Assembly: GCF_000315915.1 (NCBI RefSeq)
Contig: NC_020188.1
Location: 699,501 to 763,500, forward strand
DNA: 64,000 nt
Direction of reading: 5' to 3'
Source: Henningerozyma blattae CBS 6284
Taxonomy: Eukaryota > Ascomycota > Saccharomycetes > Saccharomycetales > Saccharomycetaceae
Shown here: positions 1-9,458 of the stretch, piece after piece
How the letters are laid out: the number at the start of each line of letters is the position of its first letter
How positions within the stretch are numbered: position 1 is the first letter of the stretch
The notes under the pieces: generated by a model
Told to the model about the DNA's origin: nothing
The model's database searches: none
What the model saw: the letters and a program-made list of their open reading frames with translations, nothing else
Program-made: the position numbers and the translations under genes

Positions 1-481
1 AACTATTATTATTATTATTATTATGATGATGATGATTACGGTGTTGATTTGAATGTCCTGTATGATTACCTGAGCTCGAATGTGAGCCCGTTTGGTTACT
101 ACTCCCATGGTTTGAATTGCTATTTAAAATATCACTAGTAGAGGATATGCTTAGCGAAGTGGAGGTATTCGTTGTGGTAGTGCTTTCTCTTTTTTCTCTA
201 TCAAGTATTGGATAATGTTCTGGATTGAAAGGGTTGTTTAATGCTCTTGTACTATCGTCACTGCTTATGAATTCCTCATTAGAACCGTATACTATGGTGT
301 TTGTATGGTGTTCCATGGAAGCATCATTATCTGTCAAAAGGTTTAAGTCACTGGAAAAAGAAGGTGGGTTAGTGGGAGAGTCTAGTGATTCTACCGAGTC
401 CTGTCGAGGAGAGTGGGATTTCTTCCCTCTACTACTAGAACTATTCTGGTTGAATATGTTTGTTAGCTTTCTAATAGGCAT
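1..481 (-). CDS. KRE6: KRE6/SKN1-type beta-1,6-glucan synthesis protein, N-terminal cytosolic part (runs off left edge)
   Basis: The minus strand is open from an ATG at 481 to the window edge (about 160 codons). The product starts MPIRKLTNIF, resembling the MPLRNLT start I recall for Kre6, and then is Ser/Asn/His-rich and disordered, as expected for the long cytosolic tail that precedes the single membrane span of this type II Golgi/ER glucan-synthesis protein. An NPFNPEHYP segment lies near residues 82-90, and a His/Asn run encoded by ATG/ATT-type triplets sits at the edge. No catalytic (GH16-like) region is inside the window. Identification rests strongly on context: the next gene is BTN2/CUR1 in the same orientation, matching YPR158W-YPR159W (CUR1-KRE6) and YGR142W-YGR143W (BTN2-SKN1). 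KRE6 versus SKN1 cannot be decided here. Confidence 0.62.
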   Translation of the reverse strand, partial: MPIRKLTNIFNQNSSSSRGKKSHSPRQDSVESLDSPTNPPSFSSDLNLLTDNDASMEHHTNTIVYGSNEEFISSDDSTRALNNPFNPEHYPILDREKRESTTTTNTSTSLSISSTSDILNSNSNHGSSNQTGSHSSSGNHTGHSNQHRNHHHHNNNNNNS

Positions 482-1700
482 TTAGAAAAGAGTGGTTTGG
501 TAACGAGTGTGGTGGTGAAAAGTGTCGTGGTTAAAATGTTTTTTGGGTTGTAACAGTGAGCTTAAGTTATAGTGGTGTAGTAAGCTTGAGTTATAGTAGT
601 GTAGTAAGTTTGAGTGCAATAAGCTTGAGTGTAGTAAGCTTGAGTTATAGTGGTATGTGAGCTGGAGCTGGAGCTTGTTTTTTGCTTTTGGATTAATTCG
701 AGTTTAAAAATACAAGTTAAAAAAAGTTTTTGTAAATTTTATTTATTTATTGAGAAATAGAGAAAAGAGTTTAGGAAAATGAGATAGATTGAAAGGGAGG
801 CTCGAAATTCCAATCGCCAATTTGACACGAAAAGAAAATGATAAAGGATATATTTATTATTAGTATTATGATTATGAGACAATATTTGTGGTTATTTATT
901 TTAGCAAGACGGGATTGAAGTTTCGTTGTTTATTGGCAGGGAGCAAACAAAACGGGAGACAGAGGGTTAAGCAAGAGAGGAATAAACAACAAGTGCAAGT
1001 GACCCAAACTAATCGAATAATCAACACTGTGTGTGTCAAAGAGGTAATATGAGTACTCAAGTCGATATTTCAGGAGATAGAATATAGAGGATTGTGCAAA
1101 AAAGGATGATACTTTCCAGGATAATATTTCACAGGTTATTTTCACATGATATGGGATAGATATTTTCAAATTAGAAGCATTTATTTTTTCTTCTTTGCAC
1201 AAGCCAATTTTTGCGGTGTCCAGCGCGAGCTCCCAAAAAGGAAACAGCCTGCTGACAAAAACGGCGCAGGGAGGGTAAACGCGTGGATAGGGTTCGTATA
1301 CCGGGTGGACAGGGCTTCCTAGGGTTGGTTTTGTAAGCGCCGAGGTTTGCACGTGCCTGGTCACGTGTGCCTGCTGCTAACAATTTTATACAGAATCTGG
1401 AAAAGGGAATGTTTATCCGTGCACCATCGTCATTATTTTTTTGGGGCGGCTCAATCGGGAATTTCCGGAGTTCCGTGCCGATCTCGCAGCTGAGATCTGG
1501 CCAGATCTGACAGAGGCCATCCAGTGCTGTATAGGGAAAACGTTTCCGCAAGTGGAAGCGATGCCGTAATGAGGGATCGGCTGCTGGCTAGAGGCGGAAA
1601 ATGTTCCTTTGTATTATTAAGTGTACAGATGCGTTAAAAAAATATGTATAGATGCGTTTACATATAGGGATAAATAAATGCTAATATAGGTGTTTTGTGT
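482..1700. other. Intergenic region: KRE6/SKN1 promoter and BTN2 3' flank
   Basis: About 1.2 kb without a credible gene; open frames at 930-1551 overlap each other, lack homology I can see and look spurious. The part near 550-660 repeats an AGCTTGAGT-type motif several times. The 1200-1560 part is noticeably GC-richer than its surroundings and carries two CACGTG boxes and a 16-bp perfect palindrome AGATCTGGCCAGATCT at 1493-1508. Confidence 0.6.
1350..1367. promoter_or_regulatory. Pair of CACGTG E-boxes (Cbf1/Pho4-type)
   Basis: CACGTG occurs at 1350-1355 and again at 1362-1367, the second as GGTCACGTG, close to the Cbf1 consensus RTCACRTG. They lie about 870-890 bp upstream of the KRE6/SKN1 start, so a direct role is uncertain. 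Confidence 0.4.
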
Positions 1701-2600
1701 CTATAGTTCCTCGACAATAGAGTTTTCATTATCTAATGGCGTGAACAATGTTTCGTGGTATCGGCCAATCTCTTCGTCTTCAATTTCTTCCAATATAGGT
1801 GAATGCCATTCAATATGGGTTTCCTCAATTGTGTCGTTGCTGTTTTTGTTCTTGTGACTTTTGGAAGTACGTTTTTTGTGTTTGCGTGTACAGTGGTGTG
1901 GATGGTGTCTCTTGGGTTTCGATCTAATTGGTTCACAGTTTGATGCCTCTTTGTGTAGCATTAGCGTTAAAACTGCTTCGATGTTGCCTTCATCAGTTTC
2001 CTCATTTATACATGAGACTATTTCAACTTCATCAACTTTCTTGTCAAGATCTAATTCCTGATCCAGTCCATCTTCATAACTGGTTATAAGAAGCCCATTT
2101 TTTCTACGATTGATTTCAAACTCATAATCGCCAAAACTTTGCATGGAAAATTTTTCCACAAAATCATAAAGGTCAAACTCTTTCATAGCTCTTTCTCTAG
2201 CTCGTGCTTCATCTTCTTTTGATTCTTCCTCGACATAATACTGGTTACCAAAAAAATCTTGCACCACTTGATAACTACTAGGCTCCAAATATTTATCTTG
2301 CAATTCCATCAATCTAGTATCGATGGCTCGCCTTAATCGTATGCTATCCAGCTCTTTTGTCAATTTAACTTCATAATATTTGTCAGTTTCATATATAGAA
2401 TAATTGATCTCATTGGAATTTTTTTCTTCTTCTTCTTCTTCTTCTTCTTCTTCTTCTTCTTCTTCTTCTTCAGATGGCATATGTGTCTGGTATAAGCCTT
2501 CGGAAACGCGTCTTCTCTTGAATTTCTGGCATCTTTGATTTGGGTATTCGTAACTCATAGCAATAGGGATATTATTATAATTTTTACACACAGAAAACAT
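1701..2600 (-). CDS. BTN2: Btn2/Cur1 family protein-sorting (aggregate sequestration) factor
   Basis: A 299-aa protein of the Btn2/Cur1 family, small-heat-shock-like factors that sequester misfolded proteins into deposits and act in endosome-Golgi sorting. Diagnostic segments are VVQDFFGNQYYVEEE (about residues 112-126), shared with Btn2, and the C-terminal block ILEEIEDEEIGRYHE followed by NSIVEEL at the very end, matching the Btn2/Cur1 tail. The start MFSV matches the MFSI start of Btn2, so the ATG at 2600 is kept. A Glu run (residues about 44-59) comes from a GAA repeat. It is shorter than S. cerevisiae Btn2 (410 aa): the charged central linker is largely missing and replaced by a short basic His/Lys-rich stretch. 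A perfect heat-shock element lies 208 bp upstream. BTN2 and CUR1 are WGD duplicates and cannot be separated here. Confidence 0.88.
   Translation of the reverse strand: MFSVCKNYNNIPIAMSYEYPNQRCQKFKRRRVSEGLYQTHMPSEEEEEEEEEEEEEEEEKNSNEINYSIYETDKYYEVKLTKELDSIRLRRAIDTRLMELQDKYLEPSSYQVVQDFFGNQYYVEEESKEDEARARERAMKEFDLYDFVEKFSMQSFGDYEFEINRRKNGLLITSYEDGLDQELDLDKKVDEVEIVSCINEETDEGNIEAVLTLMLHKEASNCEPIRSKPKRHHPHHCTRKHKKRTSKSHKNKNSNDTIEETHIEWHSPILEEIEDEEIGRYHETLFTPLDNENSIVEEL
2425..2471. repeat. (TTC)n / (GAA)n trinucleotide tract inside BTN2
   Basis: An uninterrupted TTC repeat on the plus strand, in frame, encodes the poly-Glu run of BTN2. Trinucleotide tracts of this kind are length-variable. Confidence 0.9.
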
Positions 2601-2807
2601 GTTTGTTTGTTTGGTTTATTTTTGATTTTGATATTCTAACCAACAAAAATATTTCCTGTTTCAAGCACAACTTGTTTCAGATACAAAATTGTATAATTAT
2701 TTATACTTAGATTCAATATACTAGAATTTATTTTTTTTTTTTTTCACTTATAAATCCTTTTCTGGATGCTTCTCGAGGAACTCATCGGACTTTTTTTTTC
2801 GGATCTC

Positions 2808-2820
2808 GAATGTTCTAGAA
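2808..2820 (-). promoter_or_regulatory. Perfect heat-shock element upstream of BTN2
   Basis: GAAtgTTCtaGAA is an exact three-unit nGAAnnTTCnnGAA heat-shock element (Hsf1 site), 208 bp upstream of the BTN2 ATG. A second, imperfect array (TTC..GAt..TTC..GAg) lies at about 2760-2777. This agrees with strong heat induction of BTN2 in S. cerevisiae. Confidence 0.85.
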
Positions 2821-3746
2821 AAAGCGCGACACATCTGGAAAATTCATTCTTAGTTCGATTTTATTACTTTACCTAGCAATAGACCCTGCTGATAACTGTT
2901 ACAAATTCAACTATTATATAGATTAAGACCATTCAAATATGGTACATCTCTTTAAAGGATAGCCCTCTACTAAGTGGTTATACTGGAGTTTGGTACTTCT
3001 ACATGGTAATAACGTTCTATATTGAAAACTGAATTTAATCTTTTGTAAACAAGACTTGGATGTCTTTGTTATAATTATATCTTTTCATTATAATATTAAT
3101 TTGTATTTTACTTCTCAATCAGTACCTTAGGCTAAAATATCCATCTTAATCCAATCAATTAAAAATGAATATTTTTGTGACATCTAATTTTTTTATCAAT
3201 TTTTTATGAGTTTCTAAGTAGTTGTCAGATAAGGTATCTGTTATAGAAACATCAATAAAAATTTCTAAATACATTCAATTGGTAACTATATTAGATTTTC
3301 TCTTTGAAAAATATGTATTTTGTTAATTAATTGATTATCCAGTTTTTTCTTAAAATTTATTTGAGTAAAATGTAATGAATTGTACCAAAATATATAAATA
3401 AAACTTACAGCTGGAAAACATTAAAATTATCAAAGAATATTAATTATTGTTTCAGTTAATACCATAAAAATCCGACACATACAGTTCAGATATTTCTATA
3501 TCTCATTATAGCCTTGTTGCTACTCTAATCAGGCAACTTAGGCGTTAAGCTACTAAAGTGTTATTGACCATGAATTAATTTTTCATGTTGAGAAATAAAA
3601 CGTACAAGTCGTATTAGTCAACCCAAAATCGATTGTAAGTTCGTATTTCTATGTTTTTTTGTATACATCTTTTATTGTTACTCTTCTAAGTAGAAGGTTT
3701 TCTATAAAAATAATATACTACCAATTAAAAGAATTATTCTCTAATT
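2821..3746. other. AT-rich intergenic region, no gene seen
   Basis: About 0.9 kb of AT-rich sequence between the BTN2 promoter and the copia-like relic. No open frame of note. Retrotransposon LTR remnants would be expected here, but I could not define TG...CA ends. Confidence 0.5.
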
Positions 3747-4920
3747 ATGTCAGACTCAAGCAACAATACAACTTATAGTACCAATGGCGGCACTCACGGT
3801 GGGGGAGGAATTGACATTTCTGATCGTTCCTCTTATGAGTCATAGAATAAACACTGTGGTTCGTCGCCTAAGAACTATAGCGTACTTCTTAACAAATAAA
3901 TCAAATTTTGATACATCATTTTATTTCAATCCAAACAATTTTTCAAGCGTATTTCAATTCCAAGTTGCAGTTCAGCCTCCGCAGATGAATAAAGATAGCA
4001 TTGCGTTTACTCAACATCCTAATCAACAAAAAAAACAAATTCAGTTCCATCATTGTAAATTCCAGATAATCTTATAGAACCAAAAATAGTCCTCATGGTC
4101 ATGACATTTTTGAGGATGCTGACCATTTCACATTGAAAAACCAAAACTCTCATGATATCAACAATAAAGTCTGTCTATATTACATATCTGACAAATCAGT
4201 ATTTGATCAATGGATCAAACTGTTCCGTCAGTTTCTAAAAAATCAGGGATTAGGACATACTATTGTCACCCTTGATTCACATTGTATCCTGGTCTCAAGC
4301 AAGGGGAAAGGCCATGTATTCAGAAGTTTTAATATGTATATACCAGTTATAGTATGCCCATTATGGTTTAAGAATGAATTTAACAATGGTAGCGTGACAC
4401 GTTATAGTGTGATCAAATGTTCATTATCGAAGAATGTTTGTACTAAGCATGAACAAGATGAAAAAGTTCTTGTCTCTTTACATAGTATGTAACATGATGG
4501 CAAAGTTAATACTACTATATTTAGGTCCACTACCTTAGGTTTGCGTAATAAGGCTAAGGAACTAAGCATCACTGTTAGTGACGATTAGATTGCAAGAAAG
4601 ATTTCAAAGTCCTTAAAAGGTAAGTATTTCAGAAGTTCAGGTACTTCTGATTTTGAAGAATCACCATTTAAAAGAGGTCGTCGGTAACTGCTGGGGTAAC
4701 ATCGCCTGAAGCTAAAAGATATGCCATTTTGTCAGATCTGCCAGAGTTCTTCTAATCGTACGGCACTAGCATGCCATAAACAAATGCCAACTACTTCACA
4801 ACCGGTAATGACTACGAAAAACACCAACGAGAAGGAGTGGGTGTGCATGCAAAGTATGGGAAAATCGAAAAATTGGTCTGAAAAAAAAAACAGAAAAAAA
4901 AAATTGACAGTTGCACACTA
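3747..4920 (+). mobile_element. Degenerate Ty1/copia-type retrotransposon Gag relic
   Basis: Plus-strand remains of a Gag gene broken by stops and frameshifts. It starts at the ATG at 3747 (MSDSSNNTTYST), followed by a Pro/Gln/Asn-rich segment in other frames. At about 4199-4260 the frame reads VFDQWIKLFRQFLKNQGLG, closely resembling the DFPNWVKTYIKFLQNSNLG block of Ty1 Gag. At about 4724-4780 the frame reads FCQICQSSSNRTALACHKQM, like the CQICGxxxHTALDC zinc knuckle of copia Gag proteins but with one extra residue and the zinc-binding His lost. No reverse transcriptase or integrase of this element follows. The frame changes and the lost knuckle residue show it is not functional. Confidence 0.68.
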
Positions 4921-5613
4921 TTAATATCAGTCAACACGTTCAAACAACCCAAGTAGGGATCTATCCACTAAGTTGGATAGATATCTAACTATAAAGTCAT
5001 TTAAAGGGACTCTACATTTTCTGTTAATGCTGGATAAATGATTAATGCTGACTAAAATTATTAAACCAAAGGAAACTGTTAATACTGAGAAAACTTATTG
5101 ATGCTAATGAGACTGTACTTCCAAACAGAACTATTGTTGTCAAACTTTTGAAAAGAAGGACTAATAAGCGTTATTATTTTTTGCTTTTACAAAATATATC
5201 CTCACATATCTTGGATCTTTAAAGTTATTCTTTGAACAGAGAACTAATCAGTTACATTGATCAATAGTTATTCCTCTTGAAGATCATAAAAAGCATTCGT
5301 CGGCCTATGGTCGCATCTTATATGCTTCTACCCGTTGGTGGTCCACCCAACACATCCTGAATCAGTTGGCTCTCAGTTCTCTCCATTACTACTGGACTCA
5401 TGTTTGCAACCGTTCGTCCATTACTATGGTAAGTAGATATCTTGGCAATAAGCCTCTTTTGTAGTCGTTTGATAAAGCCACGTCGCTAATATACCTGCAA
5501 CCACTAGTTACAATGCATCCTACTCGTGTCTGGCCGCTCCACAAGTTACGTGATTACCCCAAGCCCATGTGAAGACTCGGTAATCCCTCCAGGTTTCTTA
5601 CATTTTCCTGTCC
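4921..5613. other. Non-coding stretch between two retrotransposon relics
   Basis: No intact gene. From about 5283 to 5600 base composition is less AT-rich than the flanks. On the minus strand, directly downstream of the Ty3-type integrase relic, a TGTTGGGTGGACC start near 5355 could be the beginning of a decayed LTR; I could not find its end or partner copy, so this is a guess. Confidence 0.35.
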
Positions 5614-6111
5614 TTAACATTGAACAACTCCTAATGTTCTCAGCCTATGCTTCAACCGGGTCTTTTCCTCGTCATACTTATGAAATAGATATCTGACGCT
5701 GTTTGACGGCAAAAGTTTTTCAAATTCTCTTTTTGGGATCTCAACTGCATCCTCTAATCCTGTTGCACCATCCAGCATGACTAACAAAGTATCATGTGGA
5801 TACATATCTATGATTCTAACCATTTCTTCTGGATGTTTTCTAATGTATTCCCAGGTAGCTGGCGGGACCATGTGATAATACACTGCATTCTTCACAAACT
5901 TCTTAACCGCTTTTACATGGAATCTATTTGTCTTCCTTCCATATCTTAACTGTCCTGGCTTAATCTCTACGGAGTTATCATTAACCATCCCTTTCACTTC
6001 AAATGGCCCAAATCAATTATCCATATAAGGTCTGCGATTTAACAGTAAGCCATTACATGCTTGTACTCATTCTAGTCGTTTCTTACTCTTACTATCTGTT
6101 ATTATTTCTAA
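5614..6111 (-). mobile_element. Ty3/gypsy-type integrase C-terminal relic
   Basis: A minus-strand frame carries a GPY/F-type integrase C-terminal module: RRPYMDN-stop-FGPFEVKG near 6000-6035, then NDNSVEIKP and a KKFV block, in the same order and spacing as the Ty3 integrase segment (GPF...INDNAYEL...VINVQFLKKFV). The frame continues 127 codons past GTG 5997 to a stop at 5614. Upstream two in-frame TGA codons (6067-6069 and 6013-6015) sit where the surrounding sequence suggests Trp (TGG), and a third stop lies near 6114. No protease, reverse transcriptase or RNase H is present. It is a truncated, inactive fragment, in the opposite orientation to the copia-like Gag relic, so the two belong to different insertions. 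Confidence 0.7.
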
Positions 6112-6601
6112 TCATACTTAAGAGAATAATTCTTTTTAATAGGCAGTTATAATTGGACAAGAGAAGTCAATTTATCGTCATCTGTAGATGAAATATTTTC
6201 ATCTAATTGATTCTTTAAATTGTCTTTCATCTTATAAGCTTATTATAGATCACAACAAGCACATGTTAACCTAAGCTTAGTAGCAAAAGGACATTTATAA
6301 GGACAATCCTTACAGTAAAGTTCCAACAAAAAATGTATTGGAGATAACAAGAGGAGTACAATAACAAGGATACAAGAATTCAGAATAAGGTAAAAAATCC
6401 CTTTTGTATTATCTCGAATCCATCCAGCTTTGCTATCTATTATCAGGCTCCTTAGACCCAATAAGAGATTGCAGTGTGCAATGCCCATTAATGTAATTTT
6501 TAATTTTTTGTACTATGGTATTGAATATTAACCAGAGTAGTATTAATAGAAACTGGATCATATAAATATAGTTCTTTAGGTTGTGGTTTTGAATCTAAGA
6601 A
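6112..6601. other. Region downstream of the MULE transposase, no defined gene
   Basis: A minus-strand open frame at 6243-6488 encodes a hydrophobic stretch then a Cys-rich end (CKDCPYKCPF...CACC); a second short open stretch MKDNLKNQLDE follows at about 6157-6234 in another frame. Both may be gene debris; I recognise neither. No terminal inverted repeat matching the other side of the transposase was found by eye. Confidence 0.35.
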
Positions 6602-8371
6602 TCATCGATATAAAACGGAATGTATACCGAAGTATTCAATACATTCTTTCACATTAATATTAAGATTACCTAGTAGGTTTAGATCCTGCAAAATAGGTTG
6701 ACATTGCAGCCCTTCATATATTGAAGGGAAATGTTTAAATAGTTTAGTGGCAAAAACGTGTGGACAATAATAGTAACCAGGGCTTGGACACAAAGAGCAA
6801 TAATTCCCTTTTACAACAACGGGCTGTCCACAGTTCTTCAAAGACTTCAAGCATGCGTACCTTGAATCTGTATAATTAGCTTTTCTTCCTAGAGTTCTCA
6901 TATATGCTTCGTACATCTTTTTAATATCTGTTTTAGTGACGAATTGCAAAGTATAAACATCATGGTCCGAAGGTTTAGAGATCACTTCAAAACAACTAGC
7001 TAACGCTAACTGGCACGAAATGATACAAATCCCAAAATTTGTCATTTCAATTGAAGTTCGCCAGTTTTCATCGACTAAAGTATTTATACAAGAGCCTTGG
7101 TTTGCCAGTAAATTATTAATCAGGTTGTTAGTACCAGTTCTCTTTAACATCTTGATCAAACTATGAAACTGTTCAACTGGGTTGGTTGAAAACTGTTCAA
7201 AGTGATTTTTTCTTGTAAACGTAGCAAATTTTTCTTTCATACTAGTTATTTTATTATAAGTGGAATTCTGATTGGCCTTAGCGCTCGAATAAAACGCCTG
7301 GACAAGACACTTTAAATTATCATTACACGTGGCTTCGTCTAGTGTATGCAATAAGTTTCTAAACTTGGCAACAACCTTACCCTTCGTCCATTTTACCACA
7401 TTTTTAACTAGATGAACACCACAGGTTAGATATGGCCTATCCATTACGCTAGTAATTGCACTTTCTAATGCACGACTTTGATCGCACATTACCTGAATTC
7501 TATCCCAAGAAAGTGGAACATACTTTTTGGTCAACCACAAGAATTGACGTGCTTCTCTATATTTCTCTCCTCCTTGAACAAGCATGTGAGCGATTGGGTA
7601 TGACCTGTTTTCTGTTGTAGTTGCAACTAGTGTAAGTAATGTTTGAAATTTACCTGCTAAATGTGTTCCATCTAAGAATATCACATCTATAAGCTTTTCA
7701 GAAACGATTGATGAAGGCATATCAACAGTAAAGAATACACATAAGCGATTACATGCATTGACATCTTCTTGATTTAATCGACCTTTAATAAGTTCATTAA
7801 ATTCGATAACACCTAAGATAATGTCTTCAATTTCAGACTCTTTTAAACGAACATCTGAAACACCACCTTTTCTAGAAGAATATAGAGATGTCTTTGTATA
7901 TGAGTTTATTAGAGTGTTAATACTATTTAAAGTATTAAATTGAGATGGCACATTAGATACGTCATTGAGAGCATCTTCAGCCTCAGTTAGAGTTTCCCCA
8001 TCATCTATTACACCCTCCTCATAAGTTGGTATAACATTCGCAGCAAGTGGCTGAGATAATTCTTGTTCCATTTCAGCATCAATCTCAAAATCAGGATAAT
8101 AGCAGTTTCTGAAAACACCTGTATCCTTCTTATCAGATTCAAAAGATACCATTCTTATACTGCTATCTTTTAAGCTAGTCACAATTCCTATGTTGATAAG
8201 AATATCAAGTAACGAACCTTTTCCACTCAAATTATTTTCCGTAAGCCCTAATCTGTTTAAAGCTGCCTTAGAGTTTCTTTTCAAGTTCGTAAGAATTCGA
8301 TTCTTCTCTTTTTTTGGAGATAATATGCGTAGAGCATCTGAATTTTTAAATAGTATGTCCATTGATACCAT
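6602..8371 (-). CDS. MULE (Mutator-like element) transposase, intact ORF
   Basis: A 589-aa uninterrupted protein with a MULE-type DDE transposase core: first Asp in IFLDGTHLAGK (D234), a following YPIAHMLV strand (258-265), second Asp in VMCDQSRALESAI (D297), the conserved CGVHLVKN (C317/H320) typical of MULEs, and the catalytic Glu in STNPVEQFHSL (E400). A C-terminal Cys/His cluster CSLC...YYYCPH (C525, C528, C536, H538) resembles a SWIM zinc finger. The first 170 residues hold no obvious FLYWCH/WRKY-GCM1 finger. The ATG at 8371 is the first in frame. It is the only intact coding sequence in a 6-kb cluster of decayed elements, implying either a recent insertion or selection for a host function; K. 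lactis alpha3, used in mating-type switching, is a domesticated MULE protein. Terminal inverted repeats and target duplications were not found by eye. Confidence 0.85.
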   Translation of the reverse strand: MVSMDILFKNSDALRILSPKKEKNRILTNLKRNSKAALNRLGLTENNLSGKGSLLDILINIGIVTSLKDSSIRMVSFESDKKDTGVFRNCYYPDFEIDAEMEQELSQPLAANVIPTYEEGVIDDGETLTEAEDALNDVSNVPSQFNTLNSINTLINSYTKTSLYSSRKGGVSDVRLKESEIEDIILGVIEFNELIKGRLNQEDVNACNRLCVFFTVDMPSSIVSEKLIDVIFLDGTHLAGKFQTLLTLVATTTENRSYPIAHMLVQGGEKYREARQFLWLTKKYVPLSWDRIQVMCDQSRALESAITSVMDRPYLTCGVHLVKNVVKWTKGKVVAKFRNLLHTLDEATCNDNLKCLVQAFYSSAKANQNSTYNKITSMKEKFATFTRKNHFEQFSTNPVEQFHSLIKMLKRTGTNNLINNLLANQGSCINTLVDENWRTSIEMTNFGICIISCQLALASCFEVISKPSDHDVYTLQFVTKTDIKKMYEAYMRTLGRKANYTDSRYACLKSLKNCGQPVVVKGNYCSLCPSPGYYYCPHVFATKLFKHFPSIYEGLQCQPILQDLNLLGNLNINVKECIEYFGIHSVLYR

Positions 8372-8463
8372 CTCCGTATTAATTAAAATTTTTTGAATTT
8401 TATACGACTCTTGGTTGCGTTCATACTAAATTTGGTTAATTAGCATACTTAGAGAACGCAATA

Positions 8464-9458
8464 TTAGTTGAATACAAAAATATTTGTGTTTTGTAACGAG
8501 CATGTACACACTAGAACATTCCCATCGTGATTTAATAAAGATGAGACGGAAGCAAAGTTTTCCTCAATCATTCGAAGATCTTTTCTGCGGGACACTGCCT
8601 TTAGCATATTATTTAACTGCGTGACGTATACAACATCAACAATGAATATTAATGTTTCTTGGTAGAGATATTCTTAAAGGTGAAAGTTACCATACTATGT
8701 TTGAATTCGATAATATAAGTCAGATCATGGCAAAAAATGTATCTTAATTTTATAGGATCACCATCTAAATCTCCTTTATTTGAAGAAGAATTAATTCAAA
8801 CAATTTAAATCTTGTTAAACAACATATCGTGAGAAATACAATTATAATGTCAATTGAATTATTAAAACTACCTAAATTTGCATCACAAACTTCAATATGA
8901 ATTTCTTGGAATTTAACAATCATACCTAGTTTATTTTGAATCCAGTTGCGTAATGAAATTTTACTGTCAAATCTTTCTCATAAATTATTTTCAGGAATAG
9001 TCACAAATATTTGCTCACTCATATTCAGAGCAACTCTTTGAGACTGTAAATGACTAACACTTAAAGATCTAGTGATGTTTGTTAATTGTTTTGTAGTTTC
9101 ATCGTATCTTTTTCTGATTACTTTTTTTATTTTTTATTTTTTTTTCAATTTTTGAAATTCAACGTAACATTTCTTCCCTACTTCCTTTGATTCTCTTAGT
9201 TCAATATCCTTAGCCCTCAAAACTACCTTTAACTTTGCAAATGAGGCCTTTAGAATATTGATTATTTTATCGTTTTCTACAAGGTGTTTTTCGAAGTCAC
9301 TCCTAACATGATCCATTACTTTTTGGATGACTTTTAAAACACCTTGAGCATTGCCGCAGTTAGGCTGACATCTGTAGTTCAAAGTACTCAGCGGTTAAAG
9401 ATTTATTTTCCATGGAGCTGGTAAAGTTCATTTCGCAATGGAAAGTATTGAAAGACAT
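8464..9458 (-). pseudogene. Decayed coiled-coil gene next to the MULE transposase
   Basis: Minus-strand coding remnants in one orientation suggest a single broken gene. It begins with ATG at 9458 (MSFNTFHCEMNFTSS), shifts frame near 9365 into an 80-codon Lys/Glu-rich coiled-coil segment (9134-9382), continues after a poly-A/Lys tract as KRYDETTKQLTNITRSLS and SLRNWIQNKLGMIVKFQEI with an in-frame TGA at about 8977, and after another break near 8680 ends QLNNMLKAVSRRKDLRMI...FVFN-stop at 8464. I do not recognise the family. It may be a host gene lost from this position or an accessory gene of the adjacent element. It does not resemble VPS62, the gene expected here. Confidence 0.45.

Noticed and set aside
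930..1551. Overlapping 126- and 144-codon frames upstream of KRE6/SKN1
   Set aside because: They overlap in the same GC-richer patch, have no recognisable domain, and lie in a promoter interval.
8415..8461. TTGCGTTC...GAACGCAA inverted repeat just upstream of the MULE gene as a terminal inverted repeat
   Set aside because: Both arms are on the same side of the gene and only 8 bp long; nothing matching was seen downstream of the gene.
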